In this document: in pieces, positions 25,476 to 34,804 of the stretch
Layout of the letters: each line of letters starts with the position of its first letter
Numbering within the stretch: the stretch's first letter is position 1
Assembly (NCBI GenBank): GCA_013285425.1
Contig: CP053447.1
Location: 1,370,001 to 1,434,000 of the forward strand
Direction: 5' to 3'
From: Ignavibacteriota bacterium
Lineage (GTDB): Bacteria; Bacteroidota; Ignavibacteria; Ignavibacteriales; Ignavibacteriaceae
DNA length: 64,000 nt
Translations under genes and position numbers: made by a program
Notes under the pieces: generated by a model
The model's input: the letters and a program-made list of their open reading frames with translations, nothing else
Told to the model about the DNA's origin: nothing
Database searches by the model: none

Positions 25476-27312
25476 TACTTCCTCCGTGGATTTCTTTAAT
25501 CTTATTTAATATATAGGATACTCTTAACGGCAATCCTCTCATCATATTAAATTGTTCAACTTCAATTAGATATTCACTTCTTAATAACCTTGCAAGCTGT
25601 CCAAGATTAATTTCTGGTACAAGTACTTTCTTAAAGCTCTTGAGAACATCTCCGGTATTCTTTGGAAATGGATTAAGGTACTGCAAATGAGCTTGAGACA
25701 CCTTGTAGCCTAAGATCCTTGCTTTTATAACTGCTTCTTTAATCGAACCGTATGTTCCGCCCCAGCCAAGAACTAAAAGATCACCTGACTGGTCACCATC
25801 AACTTCAAGCAGTGGAATATCATTTTCAATATTTTTTATTTTCTCAGCTCTTAACCGACTCATTTTATTATGGTTTTCAGGATCATAACTTACATTTCCT
25901 GTTATATCGGCTTTTTCCAGTCCACCGATTCTGTGTTCAAGATCCGGAGTACCGGGAATTGCCCAAGGTCTTGCAAGAAATTCATTTCTTAAATACGGAT
26001 AGAATCCTTCTTTCTCAGTTCTTAATTTCACTTCTATTTTAGGCAGGCTTTCTACTTTGGGTATTCTCCATGGTTCACTTCCATTTGCCAGATAACCATC
26101 AGTCAAAAGAATAACCGGTGTCATATATTTTAACGCAATTCTTGAAGCTTCAATCGCCATATAGAAACAATCTCTCGGTGTTTTGGCAGCAACAACTGCA
26201 ACAGGAGATTCACCATTTCTTCCTAAAACAGCTTGCAAAAGATCTGCTTGCTCTGTTTTAGTAGGCAAACCAGTACTAGGTCCGCCTCTTTGGACATTTA
26301 TAATAACCAAAGGCAATTCAGTCATAACCGCAAGACCAATCGCTTCAGTTTTTAATGCTAATCCAGGACCGCTTGTTGAAGTAATTGCAAGATTACCTGC
26401 AAACGAAGCTCCTATTGCGGTTGCAATACCAGCAATCTCATCTTCAGCCTGAAATGTCTTAACTCCAAAATTTTTATATGTGCTTAAGAACTGTAATATT
26501 TCTGTAGCAGGAGTAATTGGGTAAGAACCCAAGAACAATGGTAATCCGCTTTTAACTGATGCTGTAAGGAATCCTAATGCAGTAGCTTCGTTACCAGAAA
26601 TATTTCTGTAAGTACCTTTTGGCAGTTTTGCAGGTTCAACAGCATAACGAGTTGTAAATACTTCTGTCATTTCGCCGTAATTATATCCGGCATGCAAGGC
26701 TTTAGTATTTGCTTCAATAAATTCGGGACTTTTAGCAAACTTTTCTTCAATCCATTTTTCAGTATTTTCAAGTGGTCTGTTATAAAGCCAGTACATCAAT
26801 CCAAGTGCAAAAAAGTTTTTACACCTTGAAATTTCCTTTACTGATAATTTAGTATCCTTAAGTGCATTTTCAGTTAATGAAGTTATTGGTACAGTAAATA
26901 CTGTTATACCTTCAAGTGTATTATCCTCTAACGGATTTGAATCATAGTGAGCAAGCTTTAAATTCTTTGAATCAAAAGCATCGCTATTAACTATTATCAT
27001 TCCGTTTTTCTTTAACTCCGAAAGATTTTTCTTTAATGCAGCAGGATTCATTGCAACTAAAACGTCAGGTTGATCACCAGGTGTATGAATATTTTCACTG
27101 CTGAAATGTAATTGAAATCCGCTAACACCATAAATTGTTCCGGCGGGTGCGCGTATTTCAGCGGGATAATCAGGCAGGGTTTTCAGATCATTACCTACCC
27201 AAGCTGTTGTATCACTAAATTGAGAACCGGTAAGCTGCATTCCATCACCTGAATCTCCAGCAAATCTTACGGTAACCTCTTCAATTATTTGTAATTCTTT
27301 TTCGTTTGTCAT
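25465..27312 (-). CDS. korA: 2-oxoacid:ferredoxin oxidoreductase, fused gamma-alpha subunit
   Basis: 615-residue subunit in which the gamma domain (residues about 1-200, with VRFAGDSGDGMQLTGSQF and PAEIRAPAGTIYGVSGFQL) precedes the alpha domain (about 230-600, with ALGFLTASVKSGLPLFLGSY, AEDEIAGIATAIGASFAG and TSTSGPGLALKTEAIGLA). This gamma-alpha plus beta arrangement is typical of KorAB-type 2-oxoglutarate:ferredoxin oxidoreductases in Bacteroidota and Chlorobi. The complex is oxygen-sensitive, acts in the oxidative or reductive TCA cycle and reduces ferredoxin. The beta gene begins within its last 11 bases, so the two are translationally coupled. No ferredoxin-like delta subunit is encoded nearby. 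Confidence 0.95.
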   Translation of the reverse strand: MTNEKELQIIEEVTVRFAGDSGDGMQLTGSQFSDTTAWVGNDLKTLPDYPAEIRAPAGTIYGVSGFQLHFSSENIHTPGDQPDVLVAMNPAALKKNLSELKKNGMIIVNSDAFDSKNLKLAHYDSNPLEDNTLEGITVFTVPITSLTENALKDTKLSVKEISRCKNFFALGLMYWLYNRPLENTEKWIEEKFAKSPEFIEANTKALHAGYNYGEMTEVFTTRYAVEPAKLPKGTYRNISGNEATALGFLTASVKSGLPLFLGSYPITPATEILQFLSTYKNFGVKTFQAEDEIAGIATAIGASFAGNLAITSTSGPGLALKTEAIGLAVMTELPLVIINVQRGGPSTGLPTKTEQADLLQAVLGRNGESPVAVVAAKTPRDCFYMAIEASRIALKYMTPVILLTDGYLANGSEPWRIPKVESLPKIEVKLRTEKEGFYPYLRNEFLARPWAIPGTPDLEHRIGGLEKADITGNVSYDPENHNKMSRLRAEKIKNIENDIPLLEVDGDQSGDLLVLGWGGTYGSIKEAVIKARILGYKVSQAHLQYLNPFPKNTGDVLKSFKKVLVPEINLGQLARLLRSEYLIEVEQFNMMRGLPLRVSYILNKIKEIHGGSNGK

Positions 27313-27416
27313 GTCGTTTACTCTAAAAATTAATAATTTGCTAACACTAAACTAATAAGACTGTTTAGATTTTACAATCTATTTTGCAGTCAACTATATC
27401 AAAGTAAAAAGCCATA

Positions 27417-29054
27417 TTACATCCGCCAGCCTTGAACAATAGGATATCTTCTGCCATATCCAAAAGCTTTTGAAGATACCCGAAGAACAGGTGCAGACTG
27501 ATTACGCTTAAACTCACTTGAATCAACCATTCTTAAAACTTTTTTTACTATTTCTTCATCATTAATAACTTTATTGATTTCTTCAAATTCTTTATTCTCC
27601 TCCAAATACATTTTTAAAATTTTATCCAGCATTTCATAAGGAGGCAAAGTATCCTGATCAGTTTGATTTGGTTTTAATTCTGCTGATGGTGCTTTATCAA
27701 TAATATTCTTCGGAATTATCTCTCCATTTCTATTAATATTATTTGCAATTCTATATACATCTGTCTTATACACATCAGCAATAACAGCAATTCCACCGCA
27801 CATATCTCCGTATAAAGTACAATAACCAACCGCACATTCTGATTTGTTACCGGTTGTAAGTAAAAGATGACCAAAATTATTTGAGTACGCCATCAGATAA
27901 ATTCCTCTTACTCTTGCCTGTAAGTTTTCTTCTGTTATTGATTTTGAGTTTGAATTCAGAATAGTATCTAACTGCTTTAATGTTTCATCAACTACCGGTT
28001 GGATGCTGACATTATCTGATTTAATATTCAGATTTTTTATTAATTCCTCTGCATCTTTTAAACTTTCTTTACTTGAATATTTTGACGGCATAACTAAAAC
28101 ATTAACATTTTCTGCACCGATAGCTTTAACAGCAATATAAGTTACAAGTGCCGAATCTATTCCCCCGCTTAATCCAATTACAACTTTTTTAAAATTAAGT
28201 TTAGAACAGTATTCTCTTAATCCAAAGATCAGTGAGTTCAAAACTTCTTCTTCAAATGTATCTTCACAATTAGAAATTGGATTCAGTTTTTCCTTAGTAT
28301 CGTACACTAAAAAATCTTCTTCATAAGCCTTACCAAGTTTTACCAGATTTCCATTATTATCAAAGCACATACTTGTGCCGTCAAATATCAAATCAGTTTG
28401 TGCACCAACACAGCAGACATATACAAGAGGAGTTTTATCTTTTTTTGATAAAGCAGATAGCATTTCTTTTCGGGTTGAGCGTTTGCCGTAATAATAAGGA
28501 CTTGCGGAGATGTTAATCAATAATGATGCATTCTGATTCATTAAATCTTTAATTGGATCTTTTCGATATCTTCTTCTGTACCAGTAGTTTTCATCATTCC
28601 AGATATCTTCACAAATCGAAATACCAAGTTTTTCTCCTTTATATTCAAATACGCTAACACTTTCTGCTGAATTAAAATACCGCATCTCATCAAACACATC
28701 ATAATTTGGGATCAGTGTTTTATGCTGAGTAAATTGTATTTCTCCATTAAAACAGAGTACAGCCGAATTATAAATATCTCTTCCTACCTTATTTAATTCT
28801 TCAGTGATAGTTCCAAAAATCAATCCAACAGAATCTGTCTGTGATGCGATTTCTTTAGCAGCATTATTAACAGCTTCCCTAAATTCAGATTTTTCAATCA
28901 GGTCTAATGGAGGATAACCCACAAGTGCCAGTTCAGGAAAAACAGCCAAATCAACTTTAGCTTCAACTGCTTTATTATATCCTTCGATAATTTTTTTCTT
29001 ATTGTATTCGAGTTTTCCTACAATGGGGTTTATCTGGCAAAGAGCTATTTTCAT
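27417..29054 (-). CDS. nadE: NAD+ synthetase, glutamine-hydrolysing
   Basis: 545-residue two-domain enzyme for the last step of NAD synthesis. The N-terminal nitrilase-type amidase (residues about 1-260) shows VFPELALVGYPPLD with the catalytic Glu, HKTLIPNYDVFDE with Lys, and GISICEDIW with the nucleophile Cys. It releases ammonia from glutamine. The C-terminal synthetase domain has the PP-loop VIGLSGGIDSALV near 293 and TTGNKSECAVGYCTLYGDM near 400. Length and order match bacterial glutamine-dependent NadE of about 540-550 residues. It is divergent from the PspC gene. Confidence 0.96.
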   Translation of the reverse strand: MKIALCQINPIVGKLEYNKKKIIEGYNKAVEAKVDLAVFPELALVGYPPLDLIEKSEFREAVNNAAKEIASQTDSVGLIFGTITEELNKVGRDIYNSAVLCFNGEIQFTQHKTLIPNYDVFDEMRYFNSAESVSVFEYKGEKLGISICEDIWNDENYWYRRRYRKDPIKDLMNQNASLLINISASPYYYGKRSTRKEMLSALSKKDKTPLVYVCCVGAQTDLIFDGTSMCFDNNGNLVKLGKAYEEDFLVYDTKEKLNPISNCEDTFEEEVLNSLIFGLREYCSKLNFKKVVIGLSGGIDSALVTYIAVKAIGAENVNVLVMPSKYSSKESLKDAEELIKNLNIKSDNVSIQPVVDETLKQLDTILNSNSKSITEENLQARVRGIYLMAYSNNFGHLLLTTGNKSECAVGYCTLYGDMCGGIAVIADVYKTDVYRIANNINRNGEIIPKNIIDKAPSAELKPNQTDQDTLPPYEMLDKILKMYLEENKEFEEINKVINDEEIVKKVLRMVDSSEFKRNQSAPVLRVSSKAFGYGRRYPIVQGWRM

Positions 29055-29285
29055 AAAGTAATTTTATCTCAATTTAAAATTTAATCTGTAACTAAAATAA
29101 GATAAGTTTTAATGAATACAATAATTTTGGCAGCTTTATCCACCATTCACCGATACTATTCGCCCGAAAATAAATTGATTTTTCCTGTTCTAATCACACA
29201 TTACCATTCATACCATAAAATCAACCTTCCATCTATTTATGTATTAGTTTTGCATCAGGAATTTGATTTAGAAAGGAATTCTGAA

Positions 29286-29759
29286 ATGAACAAAAAACTA
29301 TATCGGTCAGTTACAGATAAAATGTTAGGTGGGGTTTGCGGCGGTATTGCTGAATATTTTGGCATTGACCCTGTTATTATCAGACTTACTTTTGTTTTAG
29401 CTGTTATCTTTGGCGGAAGTGGAATATTAGCTTATATAATTTTATGGATTATTATTCCTCAGAAACCATACATTGTTACTCCTTTTAATCAGGAGAATAA
29501 AAATGATGATAACTTACATAACGCAGAAACTGAAAATAAAACTTCAGATGATTTGCAATCAAACAAGTTTCGTAAAAATTTAAATAATAATAAAACCGCT
29601 TTCGCCGGGATATTTCTTATTGTTTTAGGTGTGATTATTTTATTAAGTAATTTTGTTCCGGGATTTTATTTTAAAGATTACTGGCCGGTTGTTTTGATTT
29701 TTCTTGGATCAGCGATAATCTATAAAGCAAAAAACAATAAAACTAATGAGGTGATTTAA
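29286..29759 (+). CDS. PspC-domain membrane protein
   Basis: 157-residue protein starting at the ATG at 29286, which has AAGGAATT as ribosome site. The PspC domain fills the first 65 residues (LYRSVTDKMLGGVCGGIAEY, then a membrane segment LAYIILWIIIPQ). A polar linker with many Asn and Lys follows, and two further hydrophobic stretches near the C-terminus resemble LiaI-type segments. PspC proteins take part in membrane stress responses. The gene is coupled to the next by a TAATG overlap. The frame extends upstream to 29112 but that part has no family similarity. Confidence 0.85.
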   Translation: MNKKLYRSVTDKMLGGVCGGIAEYFGIDPVIIRLTFVLAVIFGGSGILAYIILWIIIPQKPYIVTPFNQENKNDDNLHNAETENKTSDDLQSNKFRKNLNNNKTAFAGIFLIVLGVIILLSNFVPGFYFKDYWPVVLIFLGSAIIYKAKNNKTNEVI

Positions 29760-30682
29760 TGAAACCATCAAGCATTTTTTGGGGAGTATTTTTTTTAGCA
29801 ATAGGTGTTTTATTGCTGCTTGGTAATTATGCCAACTTAACTTTTACTTGGGATTCTGCCTGGAAATTCTGGCCAACTGTGCTGGTTCTTTTAGGTGTTT
29901 CAATTCTTGTAAAAAATCAAATCGGTAAGGCAATAGTAGCTGGGCTGGCTGCATTAGTTTTGGCTTTAACCATATATGCGTCGGTTAGTGCAACTACAAA
30001 TTTATTTAATGATGATTTTGAGATAAATTTTGATGACGGAACCCCAATGTATGATACTACTTATTTTTCAAAAGAGTTTACTGACTCAATAAAAAGTGCA
30101 GCATTAAATTTTAGTGCCGGAGCAGGCAGTTTTAAAATATTGGTTCCAACGGAAAAATTGTTTGATTTCAAAACCGAAGGATCACAAAATAAATATAAAC
30201 TTAATCTTCAGCGGGAGGATTTTGATTCTCATGCTGAAATTAATTTTCAAATGAAAAGCACTAAATTCAACATTGGTGATAAAAATTATAAGAATCTTGT
30301 TGAGATGTCATTAAATACAAAACCTGAGTGGGAATTAAATTTTTCTGTTGGTGCGGCATCAGTTGATCTTGATCTTACACATTATAAAATCAGAAAACTT
30401 GATGTTGATATGGGAGCGGCAAAATTAAATGTTAAACTTGGTAACCTTTCGGATATAACCAAAATAGATATTGATGCCGGTGCTTCTGATATAAATATTC
30501 TTATTCCGGATTCCGTTAGCTGTGAAATAAAATCTGATGCAGCACTTTCAAGCAGAAACTATGAAGGGTTTGTTAAGACAAGTAATGATTTATATCGGAC
30601 AGAAGACTATGAAAAGTATCCTAAAAAAATATATATCGATATTGACTGCGGAGTTTCTTCAATAGATGTAAAGAGATACTAA
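29759..30682 (+). CDS. LiaF/DUF5668-like membrane protein
   Basis: 307-residue protein with an N-terminal LiaI/LiaF-type transmembrane module: FWGVFFLAIGVLLLLGNY, FWPTVLVLLGVSILV and AIVAGLAALVLALTIYA in the first 75 residues. It continues into an extracytoplasmic beta-rich domain with repeated short patterns (ALNFSAGAGSFKIL, FSVGAASVDLDL, DMGAAKLNVKLG, DIDAGASDINILI, DCGVSSIDVKRY). The repeats fit a toast-rack or adhesin-like beta-solenoid domain often found with PspC. It shares its start with the PspC stop, so they form an envelope-stress pair. Exact function unknown. Confidence 0.82.
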   Translation: MKPSSIFWGVFFLAIGVLLLLGNYANLTFTWDSAWKFWPTVLVLLGVSILVKNQIGKAIVAGLAALVLALTIYASVSATTNLFNDDFEINFDDGTPMYDTTYFSKEFTDSIKSAALNFSAGAGSFKILVPTEKLFDFKTEGSQNKYKLNLQREDFDSHAEINFQMKSTKFNIGDKNYKNLVEMSLNTKPEWELNFSVGAASVDLDLTHYKIRKLDVDMGAAKLNVKLGNLSDITKIDIDAGASDINILIPDSVSCEIKSDAALSSRNYEGFVKTSNDLYRTEDYEKYPKKIYIDIDCGVSSIDVKRY

Positions 30683-30704
30683 AAAGCAAAGTAACTACAT
30701 CTAA

Positions 30705-30734
30705 AAAAAAGCGGTTCATTTGGACCGCTTTTTT
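30705..30734. terminator. Bidirectional terminator between convergent genes
   Basis: AAAAAAGCGGT and ACCGCTTTTTT pair around a short loop; the A-tract on one side and the T-tract on the other make it usable in both directions. It serves the LiaF-like gene on the plus strand and the alkyltransferase-like gene on the minus strand, whose stop codon lies inside the hairpin. Confidence 0.85.
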
Positions 30735-31075
30735 GGTTTCCAAAAATGCTTATCCAGTCTTACACAACCTTTATCATCAAACTCAATTCCTTCGCTGCGT
30801 AAAAGCTCTTCCATCAGATTCGGATCCCCAAAATGAAACTTTCCTGTCAATGCACCATAACGATTAACAACACGATGAGCCGGAATATCAGGAGCACTGC
30901 CGTTTAATGCCCAGCCAACAGTTCTTGCAGCAGATCGAATCCCACAGGCTTCAGCTATATCACCATAAGTTGTTACTTTACCATAAGGAATTTTTTTTGT
31001 GATCTTATAAACTTTATTAAAAAAATCCTTGTCTGCCTTTTCCTTTTTCTGAGTCAACTTCTTTTTCTTTTTCAC
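30716..31075 (-). CDS. Alkyltransferase-like (ATL) protein, MGMT fold without catalytic Cys
   Basis: 119-residue protein with the DNA-binding domain of O6-alkylguanine-DNA alkyltransferases: DFFNKVYKITKKIPYGKVTT, IRSAARTVGWAL and VRLDKHFWKP. The active-site PCHRV motif reads PAHRVV here, so the alkyl-accepting cysteine is replaced by Ala. This is the mark of ATL proteins, which bind O6-alkylguanine without repairing it and direct nucleotide excision repair to the site. A lysine-rich N-terminus (KKKKK) precedes the domain, and translation probably starts at a GTG (31075). No other repair gene is adjacent. The family assignment is firm; in vivo function is inferred from studied ATLs. Confidence 0.9.
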   Translation of the reverse strand: MKKKKKLTQKKEKADKDFFNKVYKITKKIPYGKVTTYGDIAEACGIRSAARTVGWALNGSAPDIPAHRVVNRYGALTGKFHFGDPNLMEELLRSEGIEFDDKGCVRLDKHFWKPKKRSK

Positions 31076-31149
31076 AGTGCAAATGATTTATTTTTAAATG
31101 ATACTTTAATACAATAATTTTGAATGCAAAATCACAATAAAACAGAATC

Positions 31150-32166
31150 ATGGCAAGTTTAAAACGAAGACTGTTAAAATATCTGATTTGGTTTAAAGAA
31201 CTTTTTAGATTTTGTCCTGTAAGTAATTCCAATGTTGATAGAGATAATTTATTTTTAATCTGCGGACACCGCGGTTCTCCGGTAAATGAACCTGAAAATA
31301 CTATCCCGTCTTTGGAGCGTGCTGTCAGAGAGGGTGCTAATTCACTTGAAATTGATATCTGTATAACAAAAGATAACGAGGTTATACTTTGGCATGATTG
31401 GAATCCGGATGACTTAACTGCGTTACTAAGGGAAAAAGGATTTGAACCAGAGGTTGCTTACAAACCTGATTTTCCCGCACCTTTTAGCGGATACAGAAAT
31501 AAAATATCTGAGTTGACTTTACAAGAGATGCGGACACATTTTAATTATATAAAAAAAGGGAAATCAATTCCGGTTAATGCACATATCCCGACTCTTAGAG
31601 AATTTTTCATCTGGCTTAATGATAAACCACAGGTACAATTTGTATTTCTTGATATAAAAGTAACAAAAAGTGAAAAGGAATTAGTTTTAACAATTCTTGA
31701 TCAGCTTGATAAATTAATAAAAGAATTTTCCCCGGCTTCCAGTTTTATAATTGAAACTTTTATTCCTGATGTTTTAAATATTGCTAAAAGTAAATATCCA
31801 AATTTCAACTACAGTTTAGATGTAGAGATACCGCCCGGATTTGTATTCTCGCCTAAAAAACACAGTACTGTTAAGGTAGCTGCAAATAACAATAATAATA
31901 TCGCTTTGATTTTGAAACCAAGACAAATAACTATTGGGAATTGGGTTACATTCAGAAGATTAATAAAATATGATGTGAGAAAAAGAAAATCTTTTAATAA
32001 AAATAATCCTGCAGCGAAAATAGATTTTATTATTGGCTGTACAATAAATGATAAACGGGAAATGGAGTGCTTAATTAAAAGCGGAATAAACGGAATGCAA
32101 ACCGATTATCCAAGAAGACTAAAAAATCTTGCAAACCAATATAACTTAAAGACGCAGCCAAAATGA
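31150..32166 (+). CDS. Glycerophosphodiester phosphodiesterase family protein
   Basis: 338-residue TIM-barrel enzyme of the GDPD family, which hydrolyses glycerophosphodiesters to glycerol-3-phosphate and an alcohol. The catalytic signature ICGHRGSPVNEPENTIPSL lies near residue 40, with the metal-binding Glu and Asp in SLEIDICITKD and the second catalytic His in VILWHDWNPD. QFVFLDIKV and NGMQTDYPRRL near the end complete the barrel. It is longer than the core family owing to an insertion between HDWNPD and the first helices. No signal peptide is evident. Its stop faces the stop of the minus-strand glycosyltransferase 2 bases away. Confidence 0.88.
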   Translation: MASLKRRLLKYLIWFKELFRFCPVSNSNVDRDNLFLICGHRGSPVNEPENTIPSLERAVREGANSLEIDICITKDNEVILWHDWNPDDLTALLREKGFEPEVAYKPDFPAPFSGYRNKISELTLQEMRTHFNYIKKGKSIPVNAHIPTLREFFIWLNDKPQVQFVFLDIKVTKSEKELVLTILDQLDKLIKEFSPASSFIIETFIPDVLNIAKSKYPNFNYSLDVEIPPGFVFSPKKHSTVKVAANNNNNIALILKPRQITIGNWVTFRRLIKYDVRKRKSFNKNNPAAKIDFIIGCTINDKREMECLIKSGINGMQTDYPRRLKNLANQYNLKTQPK

Positions 32167-32168
32167 TT

Positions 32169-33290
32169 TCACTTTTTTATCATTACTAAAGTTTTATTGT
32201 CTTTAATTTGATTATCAGATATTTGCCAATTCCGCTTCAGATCAGATGAAGGCAGATTATCAAACCATTCTTTCCATTCAATCAATATTGAAATATTCTC
32301 GCGGGCTATATAGTTATATAAATAATTAACCTTAATTGCATTCAGGGCATTGTTGTTAACCTTACCATCAAGATTTATAACATTATCGAAAAAATATCCG
32401 GATATTCCGCTTTGAGCCATTCCGACCTTTTTATTAAAAAAATTATTTTCTTCTAAAAAGGCGGTTCGCAATGCTAAACTGGTTACCTGTTTTGGATAAT
32501 GAAAATAATATCCTGTATTTATAAAGAAGACAAACAGAACTATTGATATAAAAGTGTATTTGAATTTTTTTGATCTGTTTAAAAGAAGATTTAAAATTAA
32601 TAACGCTAAAAATGGTATAGCAATCAACATATTAACTGATAAATATCTGAAAAAGAAATAAGGCTGGGATGCAAATGCTAAGTACACCGCTGAAATAATA
32701 ATAATTCCGGTTGACCAGTATTTTATAACCGGTATTTGAAAGAACTTTTTTACAAATACTTTTTGAAATCTGAATAAATACCCGATGAAGATTAGTGCAG
32801 CTAAATAAATTATTATTGATTGAGTTTGACCAGAATGCAGCCAAGGCAGATAATTACTAAACATAGAATAAAAGAACTGATCAATACGATATGAAAACTC
32901 AACACTTGTAAATCCTGTTTGAACAGAGGCAGAAGAAGGAATAATACTTCCCTGAGTAATTAAGATGAAATACAACCAGGGAAGGACTGTAAAAAATATT
33001 ATTATTAAAATCAGAACAAATTCTTTTTTACTTAAAGCTCCAGTAAACAATAAAGTAAACAGTACTGTTACAGCTATCAGCATAAAGTCAATTCTTGCTA
33101 AAACTGTCAATCCTAAAACAAATCCAAATAAAAATATCCGACTTAAATTTTTCTTTTGTTCAGTAATCTTTTTTGTCAGAATCATTGAAAGAGCAAGAAA
33201 AGTCAAATAGATTCCTGTTTCCAATCCATTGAACAGATTAAGCAGTAACTTGAAATTAAAAAGTACCAGCAGAAATATCAGTATCAACAA
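32169..33290 (-). CDS. GT-C membrane glycosyltransferase, 3' part (frameshifted)
   Basis: 373-residue frame rich in transmembrane segments (about eight), forming the membrane core and C-terminal soluble tail of a GT-C type glycosyltransferase. NLFNGLETGIYLTFLALS near the start is the usual loop. The tail has NVINLDGKVNNNALNAI and IARENISILI, resembling the lipid-linked-sugar glycosyltransferases of this group. It has no good start codon; the first one available is a TTG. The missing N-terminus lies in the next frame upstream (33295-33684). Removing one A from the A6 run (33306-33311 on the complement) joins the two into a 504-residue protein. Confidence 0.75.
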   Translation of the reverse strand: MLILIFLLVLFNFKLLLNLFNGLETGIYLTFLALSMILTKKITEQKKNLSRIFLFGFVLGLTVLARIDFMLIAVTVLFTLLFTGALSKKEFVLILIIIFFTVLPWLYFILITQGSIIPSSASVQTGFTSVEFSYRIDQFFYSMFSNYLPWLHSGQTQSIIIYLAALIFIGYLFRFQKVFVKKFFQIPVIKYWSTGIIIISAVYLAFASQPYFFFRYLSVNMLIAIPFLALLILNLLLNRSKKFKYTFISIVLFVFFINTGYYFHYPKQVTSLALRTAFLEENNFFNKKVGMAQSGISGYFFDNVINLDGKVNNNALNAIKVNYLYNYIARENISILIEWKEWFDNLPSSDLKRNWQISDNQIKDNKTLVMIKK

Positions 33291-33294
33291 AGTC

Positions 33295-33684
33295 TTATGA
33301 TGTTCTTTTTTCGAACTGCTTAGTAAACTGATAAAAGGAAAATGATAACAACAATGCAGTAAGACCTGAAAACAGAATTACTAAACGCAAAAAAGTTATC
33401 TTATCACCACCCAAACCAGAGATAATAAAGGCAAACATTGAAAGCAGAAAAACATATAACGGCTGAAATCCGGTAGTTGATTGATTATAGTTATAGGTTA
33501 TTCCCTTCCCTGTTCCAATATTCCAGGCGATCTTTAACGAATAAAAACCATCTTCAGTCAAAGGTCTTTCTGATAAATACGGGAAATATGAATTGTTAAA
33601 TTCAGAATCCGGGAATTCGCCTCTTGAGAAAAATGATAATACAATCACATAAAAGATAAATATTAGGGGAAGAATATATTTCAT
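33295..33684 (-). CDS. GT-C membrane glycosyltransferase, 5' part
   Basis: 129-residue frame carrying the N-terminal membrane segment (ILPLIFIFYVIVLSFFS), the periplasmic loop with EDGFYSLKIAWNIGTGKG and TTGFQPLYVFLLS, and a second membrane segment. The acidic residue before FYSLKIAWNIGTG is the likely catalytic or metal-binding position of GT-C enzymes. The frame stops after QFEKRTS; with one A fewer it reads QFEKEHHKTLLILIF into the next fragment. It lies 18 bases after prfB on the same strand. Confidence 0.7.
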   Translation of the reverse strand: MKYILPLIFIFYVIVLSFFSRGEFPDSEFNNSYFPYLSERPLTEDGFYSLKIAWNIGTGKGITYNYNQSTTGFQPLYVFLLSMFAFIISGLGGDKITFLRLVILFSGLTALLLSFSFYQFTKQFEKRTS

Positions 33685-33702
33685 AAAACTTGGTTCAGAA
33701 GG

Positions 33703-34804
33703 TTACTGGTTATTATTTTTTAACAAGTAAGCTTTAATAAACCTGTCAAGTTCACCATCCATCACTCCCTGAACATCGGAAGTTTCTTCATCAGTTCTGT
33801 GATCTTTAACCAAATTGTATGGATGAAAAACATAACTTCTTATCTGGCTGCCCCACTCAATTTTCATTTTATTTTTTTCAATTTCATCTTGTTCAGCAGT
33901 TTGCTTATCCAACTCTAATTGATACAATCTTGATCTTAACAGTTTCATTGCGTTTGTTCTGTTCTGAAGCTGAGAGCGCTCAGTTTGGCAAGCAGCAACT
34001 ATTCCGGTTGGAATATGGGTTATCCTTACTGCTGTTTCAACTTTGTTAACATTTTGTCCGCCTTTACCGCCGGAACGATAAGTATCAATTCTAAGATCAG
34101 CAGGATTTATATCTATTTCTATTGTGTCATCTATTTCCGGAATTACAAATACAGAAGCAAAAGAAGTATGTCTTCTTTTATTTGAATCGAATGGAGAAAT
34201 TCTTACTAAACGATGAACTCCGTTTTCAGCTTTAAGGTAACCATAAGCATATTCACCTTCAACTTCAACGGTTGCTGATTTAATCCCGGCACCATCGCCG
34301 TCAAGCATATCAAGAATTGTCATTTTGAATCCGCTATGTTCACCATATCTAAGATACATTCTTAGTAGCATATCAGCCCAATCCTGCGCTTCTGTTCCGC
34401 CGGCACCGGAATGAATAGTTAATATGCAGTTTTTATCATCATCTTTACCACTGAGCATATTTTTAAACTCAGCATCTTCAATAGCTTTATCTAATTTATC
34501 CAACTCCGAATTTATCTCATCATAAAGAGTTTCATCATCGTCCATTTGTGCAAGTTGAATAAGTTCATCAGCCTCTTCAGCTTTTTTGTTAACTGATTTC
34601 CAGAGGTCAATCCAGGTTTGAAGTGTTTTAATCTCCTGAAGAATTTTTTGAGCATTAAGCTGATCGTTCCAGAAATTTGGCTCTTCAGTTTTTCTATGCA
34701 GTTCTTCTGTTTTAGCTATTTTGCGGTCAACGTCAAAGATAACTCCGTAAATTATCTATTCTTACTTTATAGTTATTCAATGATTTAATCTCATCGTCGT
34801 ACAT
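33703..34804 (-). CDS. prfB: Peptide chain release factor 2 (programmed +1 frameshift)
   Basis: RF2 ends translation at UGA and UAA. The gene is read in two frames: codons 1-23 from the ATG at 34804, then an in-frame TGA (34733-34735), then a +1 shift into the long frame ending at 33703. The total is 366 residues, the normal RF2 length. The main frame shows the stop-recognition SPF motif ([15 protein letters not shown]) and the peptidyl-hydrolysis GGQ motif ([14 protein letters not shown]). Low RF2 lets the ribosome slip at CTT TGA, so RF2 controls its own synthesis. The start codon overlaps the stop of the AtuA-like gene (TAATG), placing prfB in the pcm-miaA-AtuA run. Confidence 0.96.
34732..34747 (-). 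promoter_or_regulatory. RF2 recoding site (+1 ribosomal frameshift)
   Basis: On the minus strand the sequence reads CGG AGT TAT CTT TGA C. CTT TGA C is the universal slippery stop of prfB. GGAG four bases before CTT acts as the internal Shine-Dalgarno that promotes the +1 shift, as AGGGGG TAT does in E. coli. Confidence 0.93.

Noticed and set aside
29112..29285. N-terminal extension of the PspC protein
   Set aside because: The PspC domain begins right at the ATG at 29286, which has a good ribosome site; the upstream 58 codons show no conserved features.
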